Assembly: GCF_035046485.1 (NCBI RefSeq) | Contig: NC_085138.1 | Span: 91,189,228-91,253,227 of the forward strand | DNA from: Aedes albopictus | Lineage: Eukaryota; Arthropoda; Insecta; Diptera; Culicidae | Direction: 5' to 3' | Length of the DNA stretch: 64,000 nucleotides | Part shown: piece by piece, positions 42,766-53,726 of the stretch | Layout of the letters: each line of letters starts with the position of its first letter | Position numbering within the stretch: the stretch's first letter is position 1 | Notes under the pieces: generated by a model | Seen by the model: only the letters and a program-made list of their open reading frames with translations | Database searches by the model: none | What the model was told of the DNA's origin: nothing | Program-made: the position numbers and the translations under genes

Positions 42766-45732
42766 GAACGTGTATAAAATTTCACGTTCAAATGTTAGTA
42801 TGTGGGTAAAATGTATCCCCCGTAAAAAAAAACTCAGCATTTAAATGATGATGCTAACGATGATTGTTAATATATAATCTGAAATTGCTATACTAATCTT
42901 CATCTTCCCTGGAAGTGTCTCAAAATGTTTTACATTACAGTTTTTTCAACTTCCAAAAGAATCGTAAATTTACCGCATTAACTTACATTCTTCCTCAAGA
43001 GATTGACTTCATTGGTACTCGCTGCTGCTCCTCTTGGTTCGTCGTAGGGGTTCGGCTGCCATTGATATTTACCTCTTCTTGTTAAATGCCCAGATCAATT
43101 GGTTAGTATCAGGTCTCAGATGAATGGTATCGTTGCTTCTCTGTTGTACTGGTTTGTCTTGAAGATGATGTAGTTGATTCTGTTGATGTCGTCTCCTGTG
43201 GTGACGTGACCATGAAGTTTTGGTATCCGGATATTACCTCGGTTGAATCGTATTTCCCTGCTGGCAATTTCCGCGCTGTCGTTTGCATACAGAAGAACTA
43301 GTTTTACTGTTGCTTTCTGTTGTTTCTCGAAAAAGTGTCATAAGTTGCCTTCCGAACTGGATTGTTTATCATTGTCGTTTACGGTGTTGTTGGTGTTGTG
43401 GTTGATTACTTATCGCCCGCCTTCTGAATTTTGTTGGTATTGGATCAATCTCAATAGTGATGCGAATATTGTTGTCTTTGACCTGGTGCAAATTGTGGAA
43501 CTGTTGCACACTCTTTAAAGAGTTTGTAATTAGTTGACTTAAATTCCAAACCTTTTGATGATGTCGAAATGTTGCATTCCTGGTTATGGTTACTGTTAAT
43601 TGTTGTGGTATGAAGCACGGAGTAAGTGCTTTTTCAATGGTGAATGTAATGCGGTTGGTGAACATTACATTATGTCGGTTAATTTGGGAAACTTTGAAGA
43701 CGTCCTTCTCTCATCATATGTCTGTATGAATTGTTGTTGTTGTTTTTCCCGATGCTCTGCATTGTGTTGGTTCATATTAGCAGATTCGCAGATGTACAAT
43801 AATGTTTGTCTCGATGTGCCACCCGAGTTGACCTTGAATCGTCTCCGGTGATAAAATTGTGTTCGTTGAATTCTCTCCTCCGCCATACCAGCACCTTTGA
43901 CCTTCAACTTTCCATCCGATCTGTTATTTCTCGTCATCGTACCAATTGGCTGTGGTACGTTTTCATAGAGGTACTGTTGAACTGCTCCTCTGATTGCTCT
44001 CGCCAGGTGTTGCCTTCTCGTCTTGTCCTCCCGCGTCATCTCTCGAGGAAGTTGTATTTAAATTCTGTCGAAACCATCGATTTATAAAATATTGATCTAC
44101 CATGCCAAACTGAACTTTTAGTCTTCATGTTATTATTATTTGTGTTTCTTGTATGTGCAAAATATAACCTTTATAATAGTATTAAAAAAAACTGCACCAT
44201 TACATTAATCCTGCTCTGTTACCGTTACTTTTCTTAATAGTCATAAACTGTTTTTTTTTTCTTCAAAAACCGTAAAATATTAAAATGTGAGTTGTAGCAA
44301 TGGAAAGCTTCTGCAGGATCACTATAAACATCTGTATTACCAATTCCAAAAAATCTCACTGCAGAATTCTCTCCAGTGCGTTTTCTTTCAATTCCTGTTT
44401 GCTCCGTTTCCTTTCGCAGGCTCGGCTTGATCGCCTTATTGCTACGACTTCTCCCCCTTACCGAATAAGGTTTTTGGATGGATACCTGTAACGAGACTTA
44501 GATCTTGTGTTTAATTCATGATTTGATAAAATATAAATATATTTATGTTAATTTCTAGTTTTTGTTTCTTGACGCCACTTAATGATTCCGAATCTATAAA
44601 TATTACTTCATTTTTCATTCACATATTATTATTATTATTTTTTTTTCAAATTAGTTATTCATTCATCATTCACACTCAACATTCACAAGCATTCTGGGGG
44701 GCCCTCCCTTGTCCTCATCATTCAATTTTCATCCGATCTCGTATATACTTTCAAAAATGTTATGTAACATGGCCATTTTATATAGGAGCGTCCTCCGTAG
44801 TTTCATTAGGGTCTAAATTGTTTCTAAATTGTTTTTTTTTGTTTAATCCGTTTTGCTTTATCATTTCAGAGAATAATCGTTCGGTTGTTGTCATTGTTTC
44901 TTTTTATTATTAATACTTTCAATGAACAATTTATGTCTTTTGTTTGTTTGTTCAAACCTCATTTATTATGTATCCCATATGTAATAACGTTAAATAGAGC
45001 TGCTTCTTTATTCAAGAATCTCTAAAGTTATTATTTTTCTTCTTATACATTCCCCGCTATTGTTACCCGATATACCCCAATGATCCCCTTTCAAGATTAC
45101 TTTGTATTTCCCATCATATTATTCCCAATATATCAATTGCCCAATTCTTCATTCCCAATTTCTATATACCCTTTTCAAATAATCATTTTGCATAGTTATG
45201 TTTCCTCATCCCAAATTACCCCTTTTCAGCTCTTCGGTACATTCAAATCGTTCTTGCATTCAAACTCATGCCGAATTGATGGACGCATTTTTGTTATAAT
45301 TCAGCTGTACAAAATTTCCCGAAAACTTATTTTCATTATCCTGATTCATTCATCATCATTTTTTTTATGTCTCTCCATATTCTCATAAAATTTATTTATT
45401 TATTTATTGCTATTATCATAATTTTTTTTCAATTCCTTTTAAGTTGTTCCGATATAATTTCAATTAAGTTAATTCGTATGCTCTCCAATCGTTAACCACT
45501 TTGTTGTGAACCTTACCACAATCTTATATGTTAATTGTTTATTTAATATAATAATTCAATTAATATTCCTAGCTATCCTACGCAAGCCTCTATCCTAACA
45601 TATTATTCCTATGGTATTTTTTTTTAACAACATATTTAGTAACTAATATTTACAAAAATCATTCGTAATTAGGAAATAATTGGTTTTTCAATATTTACAT
45701 CAATTTATACATTGACGACTACGCATAGCTAA
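42766..45732 (-). other. 3' spacer of the LTR element between pol and the 3' LTR
   Basis: About 3 kb, AT-rich, with no recognised env gene. The only notable frames are two minus-strand ORFs, 44039-43665 (124 codons, R/Q-rich) and 43665-43369 (98 codons). They are joined by an overlapping stop/start TAATG at 43663-43667. Plus-strand frames of 100-120 codons (44545, 45080) are F/I/L-rich by-products of T-rich sequence. The spacer's length is unusual and its role unknown. Confidence 0.5.
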
Positions 45733-48700
45733 TCAATCATTATACTTTTTTAACCTATTATTGTGGACTTTTTCAAATTTGTTCCCATTTTTAATAATTG
45801 TGGTTTGTTCGCTGGGTAGGTCAACTACTGCGTATGGGCCTCTCCATTTACTTTGAAGTTTTTGACCTGTTCCTGTTGGGATTGCTTGTACTAAAACCAA
45901 TTCGCCCCACATAGGTTGCCATTCTTCGGTTTTCTTGTCATAAATAATTTTACGTTTCTCTTTGGAAATAATCAAATTTCTTTTGGCGTTTTCATGCAAA
46001 TTTTTAAGAATTTGTTTCATTTCGCAAAAATAGTCATTATATGTTAAATCTGAATCTGTTGGAGTGTATATGGAGGTAGGAATCCTTGCCTTTCTTCCAT
46101 ATAAAAGTTCGAACGGACTGTAGCTTGTTGAGCTATTATTTGTAGTATTGTATTCAAAGGTAAAATAATCAAGATGTTGGTCCCATTGTTGCGGGTTTTC
46201 TCCGACAAATTGTCGCAAATATGTTTTCAATTCTCTGTTTGATCGTTCTACTAGATTTGCTTGTGGGTGATAAGCACTTGTATTGATTTTTTTGATTTTC
46301 AAAATTTTACATGCGTGTTTAAAAAACTTGCTCATGAAATTTGCTCCTTGGTCCGTCACCAGTTCCAACGGAGTACCGAATTTACAAATGAATTTTTCGA
46401 CAAAAGTTTTGGATACAGTCTCCGCTTCTTGATTGTCCATTGGAGCTACTACCAAAAATCTCGTAAGGTCGTCTTGCATGACCAGCGCATATTTGTTGCC
46501 CCATTCGGATTCTGGGAGAACTACAATATCCATATATAATTTTTCAAATGGCTCGGATGACGTTGTGGTTACTTTTAACGGAATTCTGTTGGATTTACAA
46601 ATTTTATTTTTCTGGCATGAATCACATTGTTTTACGTAATTCTCGATGTCTCTTCTCATGTTTTTCCAATTAAAAATAAGACCAATGCGTTTCCGCATTC
46701 GCCTTGCTCCAACATGTCCGCCTAAAGGAGCATCATGGAACTCTCGAAGAATTGTTTCGATATCTTCATTACGTACTTCAGTGCGTTCCGAATCTGCGTT
46801 ATAAATGCTTAACGTAATTTGATTTTTCAAAGCTAAAAATTGAATCATCTCAAGTACTTCAAATTGTTTAATCTTTCTGAACGTAATCAAATGAATATTT
46901 TTGGACGCTGTTATCGGCGCTTTATTTTGATTGAAGCAGTTGCTAAGTTTGTAAAAGAATGTTTTGGTATTAATCATTGAATTACTTTTGCCTTCCACAA
47001 TAATTCCGAATAAATTACTATCTGGAATAGAAACAACTCCATCTTCGCAAAAATCTTTCAGTCCATGGGGTAAATCAATAATTTTTGAAATTTCATTAAA
47101 TGCTGATCTGCTATTCAAAATTACAATGTTACAATCAGCATCTGCATTTTTCAAATTCCTAGAAATTTTTAATCGATTTACATCAATTGGATTATTCTTG
47201 AACATCTCTAAAAATTCATCATATGCGCTTGCCGCAAATGTGTCATTAGTGTGCGTGTTATTGCATAAATCGAAAACGTCGGCCATAATGGATTCCTCAA
47301 TTTCAGCCTCGTCCGATACTGCGCTCGTACTTGCTGGAAGTGAATTTGACACCTTGTTTATGCCGTGTAGGTATGCTCGTAGGTCAGAACCCGTGCAATT
47401 GTTATTTACGCTATCATTCATATAGGTCATCTTTTGCGTTTTTGTTTTGGTTCCCTCGCTTTCATAGTCCCGGTCAGCGATCGCGCCCCCGTTACTGTGG
47501 CACGGAACGGTGTCTTTTTTCATCAGCTGTTTGTTTGGACGAATGGATATGTTTTCTTGTTCTGCTTTTTTCTTTTGCTGTCGGGTGACCACAGCAATTA
47601 ATTTCGACCTTGCGGTTTTAATTTCAACGGCTGGATGACTCTGCTCTTCTGATTCATTGTCTGGATTTAGCCTAGAGAGAAAATCCGCTACAACGTTATC
47701 CTTTCCTTGTTTGTATCGAATATCGCATTCCAATCCTTGCAATTTCAAACGCAAACGTGTGAGGACTGATGAAGTTTCTTTTAGATGCCATATTGAGATC
47801 AATGGTCTATGATCTGTGTAAACAATAAACCTCTGATTGTAGATATAATGACGGAAATAATTCACTGCCCACACTATGGCCAGTAATTCTTTCTCAATTG
47901 TATAATATTTTCGTTCTGCTCCAATAAGTCCCCTACTAGCGTAAGCTATGGGTCTGTCAATTGATTTTTCATTCGATAAAACTGCTCCAATAGCGTATTC
48001 ACTGGCATCTGTCGTTAAAACAAATGTGTCCTTGTAATTTGGTCTCACTAGCAAAGAGTCAGACGTTAAAAAGTTTTTCAATTCTTCAAATGCTTTCTGG
48101 CACTCTGAGGTCCAGTTAAATTTTACATTTTTCTTCAATAGATCATTCAGAGGTTTTCGTTTTTCTGCAATTCCTGGTATAAACTTACCATAAAAGTTTA
48201 CTGTTCCTAGGAATGATCGCACTCCTTTTACAGTTTTTGGTATTGCCATTTCTCGTATAGCCTTAATATTACCATCAAGCGGACGAATACCATTTTTATC
48301 AACTGTATGTCCTAAAAATTTCAATTCGGTTTTCAAAATTTGGCATTTTGTTGGTTCAATTTTTAAATTATGTTTACGAAGAGCTTTCAAAACTTTAATC
48401 AGATTCTCGTTATGCTCTTGAATTGTTCTTCCAAAAACAATGATATCATCCAAATAAACGATTGCCTTAACATCTTCAATTTCAAATAAAACTGTGTTCA
48501 TCAGTCTTTGAAAAGTTGAGGGACTGTTTCTAAGCCCCATAGGCATTCTCGTGAATTCAAAATGACCTTTGGGTGTAGAAAATGCAGTTTTTGCAGCATC
48601 TCTTGGGTCTATAGGAACTTGATAAAATCCCGATTTTAGATCGATTGTTGAAAAGTATTTGCTATCACCTAGGCTATCCAATATTTCATTTATTTGTGGA

Positions 48701-48996
48701 ATCGGATACACAAATGGTTTAGTTATCAAATTCAATGCCCTAAAATCTACTACAATTCTATGCTTTTTGTTTCCTTCTTCGTCTAGATCTTTCTTTGGTA
48801 TGCATAAAACAGGCGCATTCCAAGGACTTTTACTGGGCCTAATAATCCCTTGCCGACGCATTTCTTCAACTTCCTCATTAATTTGTTTCTTCGTTGATTC
48901 AGGGAACCTATACTGCCTTTTATTTATTGGAACATTAGTCGATGTTTCAATTTCATGTACTGCTGCATCTGTTACTGTAAGGTGATCCCCTTTCAA
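45733..48996 (-). CDS. pol: pol, C-terminal part: reverse transcriptase, RNase H, integrase
   Basis: 1087 uninterrupted residues. The RT spans about 30-235, with 'RIVVDFRALN', 'FSTIDLKSGFYQV' and catalytic YLDD at 181-184. RNase H spans about 325-442 (TDAS 329-332, E369/E371, D395, D438). The integrase has zinc finger H753-H761-C791-C794 and catalytic D823, D882 and E917 in the 'YHPQANLVER' variant of the motif. A chromodomain is not seen. Its first ATG is not the natural start: the frame runs upstream to 49010, where the nested DNA element begins, and is in phase with the protease part on the far side. RT and integrase look intact, but this copy cannot make full-length Pol. Confidence 0.93.
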   Translation of the reverse strand: MKGDHLTVTDAAVHEIETSTNVPINKRQYRFPESTKKQINEEVEEMRRQGIIRPSKSPWNAPVLCIPKKDLDEEGNKKHRIVVDFRALNLITKPFVYPIPQINEILDSLGDSKYFSTIDLKSGFYQVPIDPRDAAKTAFSTPKGHFEFTRMPMGLRNSPSTFQRLMNTVLFEIEDVKAIVYLDDIIVFGRTIQEHNENLIKVLKALRKHNLKIEPTKCQILKTELKFLGHTVDKNGIRPLDGNIKAIREMAIPKTVKGVRSFLGTVNFYGKFIPGIAEKRKPLNDLLKKNVKFNWTSECQKAFEELKNFLTSDSLLVRPNYKDTFVLTTDASEYAIGAVLSNEKSIDRPIAYASRGLIGAERKYYTIEKELLAIVWAVNYFRHYIYNQRFIVYTDHRPLISIWHLKETSSVLTRLRLKLQGLECDIRYKQGKDNVVADFLSRLNPDNESEEQSHPAVEIKTARSKLIAVVTRQQKKKAEQENISIRPNKQLMKKDTVPCHSNGGAIADRDYESEGTKTKTQKMTYMNDSVNNNCTGSDLRAYLHGINKVSNSLPASTSAVSDEAEIEESIMADVFDLCNNTHTNDTFAASAYDEFLEMFKNNPIDVNRLKISRNLKNADADCNIVILNSRSAFNEISKIIDLPHGLKDFCEDGVVSIPDSNLFGIIVEGKSNSMINTKTFFYKLSNCFNQNKAPITASKNIHLITFRKIKQFEVLEMIQFLALKNQITLSIYNADSERTEVRNEDIETILREFHDAPLGGHVGARRMRKRIGLIFNWKNMRRDIENYVKQCDSCQKNKICKSNRIPLKVTTTSSEPFEKLYMDIVVLPESEWGNKYALVMQDDLTRFLVVAPMDNQEAETVSKTFVEKFICKFGTPLELVTDQGANFMSKFFKHACKILKIKKINTSAYHPQANLVERSNRELKTYLRQFVGENPQQWDQHLDYFTFEYNTTNNSSTSYSPFELLYGRKARIPTSIYTPTDSDLTYNDYFCEMKQILKNLHENAKRNLIISKEKRKIIYDKKTEEWQPMWGELVLVQAIPTGTGQKLQSKWRGPYAVVDLPSEQTTIIKNGNKFEKVHNNRLKKYND

Positions 48997-49010
48997 ATAA
49001 AATACATCAC

Positions 49011-49014
49011 TATA
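49011..49014. repeat. TATA target duplication, left copy, of the foldback element
   Basis: Matches 51744-51747. Counting only one TATA copy keeps the two pol halves in phase, so the duplication is 4 bp; with a 2-bp TA duplication the frame would break. Confidence 0.85.
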
Positions 49015-51743
49015 GGGCAGTGCATACGGCGGTTGCTATGATAAATTTTTCTAAGTCTTTGACGTTTCGTGGCCTTGTTGTTTACAGTTTGGACTTAGAG
49101 AATTTTAGTCGATTTTTTTGGTTCGTCCGGTAAAAGGTGCGCGCGTAATGGAATTCAAATGAGTAACTTCCGCGATGATTGCTTCATTATGGTCGTATCC
49201 AGAATGTTTCAACTTTGTGCCAACTGGGAAGTCCTGGCAGAAAGAGTTCCACCGAACCAGGAGTTTATCTTGACCGAAACCCGTGAGCAAAGCAGCTGAT
49301 CATCTACCAGCCTCTATCGTACCACTAGTACGGCGCAGACGACATGGGTACTCCAGCAAATGATCAAGTTCTGAATAGAATGTGACACCAGATATGCCGA
49401 ACTGCCGAACCTTTGCTAGATTGCCATCCTCAAGATGCTTCTTCAATCCAGACTTCGGTACCAGTCGAGGCCAAGCTTTCCATCACTCGCCGCTGAAGAG
49501 GAGGAAGTTGGAGCATAGTTATTAAGAGTGGTTTTAAGTAACTAGATTTTAAATTTAATTGAATAAAAGCTACACTGCAGAACATTGACATGGAAAAAAG
49601 ATTTCTCATGTAATTGTGGGATAAATTTGGTCGAATTCCGTGGGAGTTCTGACATAAATCCGGTTGGGCTTCATATGAAATTTATGATAAACTTGACAGG
49701 GACTTTCAAAAGAAATGCATATAACGAATTTCTACGATTTCTCAGAGTGTCCCTTATGATTTAGGATACCTTCAAAAGTTTCCTTTGAGTTTCTTTGGAG
49801 ATTACTAGAGAGATTTTATCAGGGTTTCCCTAAGTGTTATTTCCGGGATTTCTACAGCAACTGCTTCCGCGATTCCGCGATTGGAGTTTTGGGATTCCTC
49901 CATGAGTTCCTTCTAGGATTTCTCCAGGAATATCTTCTGAGATTCCCCCAAGAATTCTTCCCGGGATTCCTCAATAAAAAAAATCATTGCGTGTTTTCTT
50001 CACAATTTGATTTCACAATGCCTTCATTAGTTCCCGCTGGGATTCTTCCAGGAATTTCAATTCAGGATTTCTTTAGAAATTTGTGGGAGTGCCGAGGGAT
50101 TCATACCAAGATTCCTTCAGGTATTCCTTCCGAGAATACAACAAGCGTTCCTTCTGAGATTACTCAGGGATTGCACTGGAAATTCCTCCTGGAATTTCTG
50201 CAGATTATTTGAAATTCTTCCGGATGTTAATTACGAAATTTCTCCAGAAGTTTTTATCGAATTCCTTATGGAATTCTTACATAAGTTCGTTATAAAATCC
50301 CTACAGGACTTCCTTAACGAACTATTTAAGCAGTTTTGAATATGAAGCAGTGAAATATTCAGAAACACCTTCTGGGTTTCCTCCAATTGTTTCTTCAAGG
50401 CTGAAATTTCTATAGGAATTTCTTCTGGGAATCACAGAGAAAAATCAAAAGACATTACAAAAAGAAATTAAGAAGTTAGAAGAAAGCCCTATTGGAAACC
50501 CTGAAAGAACATCTGAAAGAATCTCTAAAAAACTCCTGGAGGAATCTAGGAAGTTATTTCTGAAAGAATCTCAGAACGAACTTCAGGAGGAATCTCATGA
50601 TAAAAAACAAGGAAAAAACCTGCAAGAAATCCCTAGAGAAATCCCGAAAGGAATTTCAAAATGTATCCCGTCAGAAATTCGTCAAGGAATCCCAGATTGA
50701 ATTTCTTTACTAAGAAGAAACCCCTGGAAGAATCGCAGAAGGAACTTCTGAACAAACCCCTGGAAGAATCTCAGAAAAGGTTCCTTGAGGAATCCCAGAA
50801 GGAACTTCTGGAGGAAATTGTTGGCAAAATTTCAAGAAGAATTCCTGCGGAAATCTCAGAAGATATTCCTAGATTAATCCCAGAGGAAATTCCTAGAAGA
50901 ATCTCAAAACTCCTGATGTACCCCAGAAGAAATTCATGAAGAAAGCCTAGAAAGAATATCTGGGGTAATCACGACAGGAGTTACTGAAAACATCCTGCAA
51001 AGAACTTCTGGAGGAATAACTCGCACAAAATATCTCAAAAGTAACTGGAAGAATCCCAAAAGTAGCTCCTGAAGGTATCCTAAAAAAACCCCTCGAAGCA
51101 TCTCATGGGGCTTCCTGAGAATCCCTGAAGATTTCTTGTATTCATTTTGAAGGTCTCTTTCAAATTCATCATAAATCCCACCATAAGCCTATCCCAATTT
51201 ATGCCAGAATTCCCACGGAGTTCAACCAAAATTTGTCTCACAATTTCATCAGAAATCATTTTCTCATTCAAATATTCTGCCGTGCAGCGTTTAATTAAAA
51301 ACATTTAACAATTTGGTTTTCATCTAGTCGCTTAAAATCACAATGCTCCAACTTCCTCTTCTTCAGTGAATAATCTTGAGAGTTGCAATCTAGCAAAGCT
51401 TCGGCAGTTCGGCATATCTGGTGTCACATTCTATTCAGAACTTGATCATTTGCTGGAGTACCTCCATGTCGTCATCGCCGTACTAGTGGTACGATAGAGG
51501 CTGGTAGATGATCAGCTGCTTTGCCTTCACGGGTTTCGGTCAAGATAACCTCCTGGTTCGGTGGAACTCTTTCTGCCAGGACTTCCCAAGTTACTCATTT
51601 GAATTCAATTACGCGCGCACCTTTTACCGGACGAACCAAAAAAAATCGATTAAAATTCTCTAAGTCCAAACTGTAAACAACAAGGCCACGAAACGTCAAA
51701 GACTTAGAAAAATTTATCATAGCAACCGCCGTATGCACTGCCC
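49015..51743. mobile_element. foldback-like DNA element nested in pol
   Basis: 2729 bp with long inverted arms. GGGCAGTGCATACGGCGG starts the left arm and its inverse ends the right. Arms extend about 536 bp (49015-49550) and 434 bp (51310-51743). The left arm has two extra blocks of about 55 and 65 bp absent from the right; otherwise the arms agree closely. The centre continues the symmetry: 49600-50430 is T-rich 'ttccttcaggaatt' repeat and 50440-51130 is the A-rich inverse type. There is no transposase. Foldback elements have exactly this plan, long inverted arms made of short repeats. Superfamily unassigned. Confidence 0.88.
49590..51130. repeat. inverted pair of 'ttcctccaggaattc' tracts forming the foldback core
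   Basis: The left half has 'gattcctccatgagttcc' and 'ttctccaggaatatc'. The right half has 'gaagaatcccagaagga' and 'aactcctggaggaatc'. The orientation switches near 50435. Open frames across it (49889, 50661) are repeat artefacts. Confidence 0.75.
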
Positions 51744-52701
51744 TATACCTTGCCATTATATTTTCCACTGCGTCGTAATTGGCGCTTCTCAAATGCTTCA
51801 AATCAATTGTATCTAGCAATTTTTCGATACGATTTTTACCTTGTATTTGTTCATAATTCAAATTATCTGTCAAACTTAGATCTTGGTTTGAATCTAAATC
51901 CTCCGGCGTATATTGATTCCCGGCCTCTACATTCTTATTGTAACATCCATTATTATAATATTCTTCATCAAAATGTTGATTTATACATTCCTCGTCCTCA
52001 TAATACTTCTCATAAAGGCACATATTGCATGGATAATCTTTTTTCGGTACGATTGGCTGTGTAACTATTTCATCATGTATGACTTCATCAATATCAAAAT
52101 TTACTTGACAGCTTTTGTCATTGTTATCATATTGTATACAATTACTATTATCTTGTGAATCAGTCTGACAAGATTTATCTGATACCATTACGTACTTTGT
52201 TGTTGTAATATTGTTAATATTATATTCTACACTATCTGGCTTGCGTAGGGCTATGTAATCAAAGTTCTGGCTAATATATAATGTATGCTGTTTCAAAAAT
52301 TCTGCTCCTATGATACCATGTACATTTAAGTGGTGAACTAAATAAAATTTTATCTTATACTTGGACTTCCCAATTATTAAACTAACTTCAGTAGATCCGA
52401 GCGTTCTTGTTTGACTTCCATTGAATCCCGAAATCAAAAACTTTTCAGATTCAGAATAATCTATGTCCGTTGCTCCGATTCTAGGGGCTGCATCCCATCT
52501 TAATATGTTTAGTTGTGAGCCTGTGTCTATCATGTAATTGATTTTTGTGTATGGTCTTTCTACAGTGGGGATATTTAACATAAATTGATTGTTGCCCGTC
52601 CAATGTATAAATACTTTTTCTTGTGCTGGAATGCATTTATCAAATTGAACCATTTGTTTTTGTGGTATGTTATAACTCTTATTAATGTTCATGGGCATCA
52701 T
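51595..52701 (-). CDS. pol: pol, N-terminal part: aspartic protease, cut by the foldback element
   Basis: The frame reads the retropepsin-type protease with catalytic DTGS at residues 59-62 and the second conserved block 'HGIIGAEFL' at 128-136. An acidic linker leads toward the RT. Genuine pol ends at 51748; the last 50 or so residues, to the stop at 51595, are read from the foldback element's arm and are foreign. The ATG at 52701 is internal: the frame is open upstream to the gag stop, as expected for production by -1 frameshifting. The protease processes Gag and Gag-Pol in the particle. Rest of pol: 45733-49010. Confidence 0.88.
   Translation of the reverse strand: MMPMNINKSYNIPQKQMVQFDKCIPAQEKVFIHWTGNNQFMLNIPTVERPYTKINYMIDTGSQLNILRWDAAPRIGATDIDYSESEKFLISGFNGSQTRTLGSTEVSLIIGKSKYKIKFYLVHHLNVHGIIGAEFLKQHTLYISQNFDYIALRKPDSVEYNINNITTTKYVMVSDKSCQTDSQDNSNCIQYDNNDKSCQVNFDIDEVIHDEIVTQPIVPKKDYPCNMCLYEKYYEDEECINQHFDEEYYNNGCYNKNVEAGNQYTPEDLDSNQDLSLTDNLNYEQIQGKNRIEKLLDTIDLKHLRSANYDAVENIMARYRAVHTAVAMINFSKSLTFRGLVVYSLDLENFNRFFLVRPVKGARVIEFK
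51744..51747. repeat. TATA target duplication, right copy
   Basis: Partner of 49011-49014. Confidence 0.85.
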
Positions 52702-52790
52702 TATCTTATTACTTGCAGCATGTAAGCGCCTTTCTAAATTATTTTCTGATTGACGGAGTGATCGGACGCAATTAACGAACCTCCGGCTGT

Positions 52791-53726
52791 TTAGTTTTTT
52801 CGCTCATTATAGTATATGTTGTTGTTTTGAATTCCCATGTTGCGTTCATCAAAAGTTCTGTTGGTCCAATAAGGTGTTATTTCATTAAAACTTTTCTGGT
52901 AATCACCACGATAAATTTCTTGTTGTCCCAGATTTCTATAATTGTTGAAATTTCCCTCATGCACTATTTCGGACTGGTTGAATCTACTTTTATCGTAATG
53001 AAAGTTGTGGTCGATACCTAGTGGATTACTGAATCTCTGTTCTTCATTTTGTTGCCTGTAAGATTCTGCAATGTGGGAATCCCTCAATCTCTGTTCGACG
53101 CGCTCTTGTTGTTCTACCTCGATGCATTCTTCTTGTAGGTAATCTACCAAATCCTCCAATGACTCTTCTTTCTTCGTTTTTGCAAAAAATTTCAAATTTC
53201 TATCTTTCAAGCCCGCTAGGAAATGTGTTCTTAAATGTCTTTGAGCGTATGACTCAATTGTATGATTTTTAATATAATCTTTTTCAAATTCATCAATATT
53301 TCTCTTAAATTGAAGAACGCGTTCTTTGTAGCTTTTAAAACTTTCACACTTGCCTTGCTCAAGGGTCTCTATTTTGTTAAACAGTTCTTCCAATTGTAAA
53401 CTTATTCCGAATTCTTTTTGGAGATTATCTTTCACTTTATCCCAAGTATTTGCAAGAATGTTTTTAAATTTTAACGCTGCTGGACCTTTAAGTTTAGACA
53501 GTGCAATTTGAATGAGTATGGTTTCTGCATTTTTCCTTTCACTAGCATCAGTTATCCGTTTTATGGGTTTCAAAAAACAATTAATTTGATATATGAAAGC
53601 ATCTAATTCACACGCACTACCATGAAATTCTGGAATACACTGTATAGCAAAATTTATTGGAAATTCAAATCTAGCGTTGATCGCTCCACTATTGTTGCCT
53701 ATTTCATCCATTGTATTCGTGGCCAT
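52791..53726 (-). CDS. gag: gag: capsid-type structural protein
   Basis: A 311-residue protein. The helical 'PEFHGSACELDAFIYQIN' to 'FLAGLKDRNLKFF' region (residues about 30-205) has the typical Ty3/gypsy gag (retrotransposon capsid) pattern, followed by a charged 'ECIEVEQQERVEQRLRD' segment and an N/Q/R-rich tail. No CCHC zinc knuckle, as in several insect gypsy-clade gags, so RNA binding probably rests on the basic, N-rich tail. The start ATG is the first in a long clean frame. The stop TAA directly follows the slippery heptamer that links gag to pol. Confidence 0.88.
   Translation of the reverse strand: MATNTMDEIGNNSGAINARFEFPINFAIQCIPEFHGSACELDAFIYQINCFLKPIKRITDASERKNAETILIQIALSKLKGPAALKFKNILANTWDKVKDNLQKEFGISLQLEELFNKIETLEQGKCESFKSYKERVLQFKRNIDEFEKDYIKNHTIESYAQRHLRTHFLAGLKDRNLKFFAKTKKEESLEDLVDYLQEECIEVEQQERVEQRLRDSHIAESYRQQNEEQRFSNPLGIDHNFHYDKSRFNQSEIVHEGNFNNYRNLGQQEIYRGDYQKSFNEITPYWTNRTFDERNMGIQNNNIYYNERKN
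52794..52800 (-). promoter_or_regulatory. programmed -1 frameshift site, A AAA AAC
   Basis: In the gag frame the last codons are CGA AAA AAC TAA. The heptamer A AAA AAC is in the correct X XXY YYZ phase. A -1 slip avoids the stop and enters a frame open all the way into the protease ORF. The expected downstream pseudoknot or stem was not evaluated. Confidence 0.75.

Noticed and set aside
44545..44913. 122-codon plus-strand F/I/L-rich frame as a membrane protein
   Set aside because: Lies antisense in the T-rich spacer of the LTR element; composition follows base bias.
46261..47588. Plus-strand frames of 68-153 codons opposite pol
   Set aside because: Shadows of the minus-strand integrase and linker region.
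49015..51743. Reading the nested element as a TA-duplication Tc1/mariner insertion
   Set aside because: With a TA duplication the flanking pol frame would break; only a 4-bp TATA duplication keeps it open.
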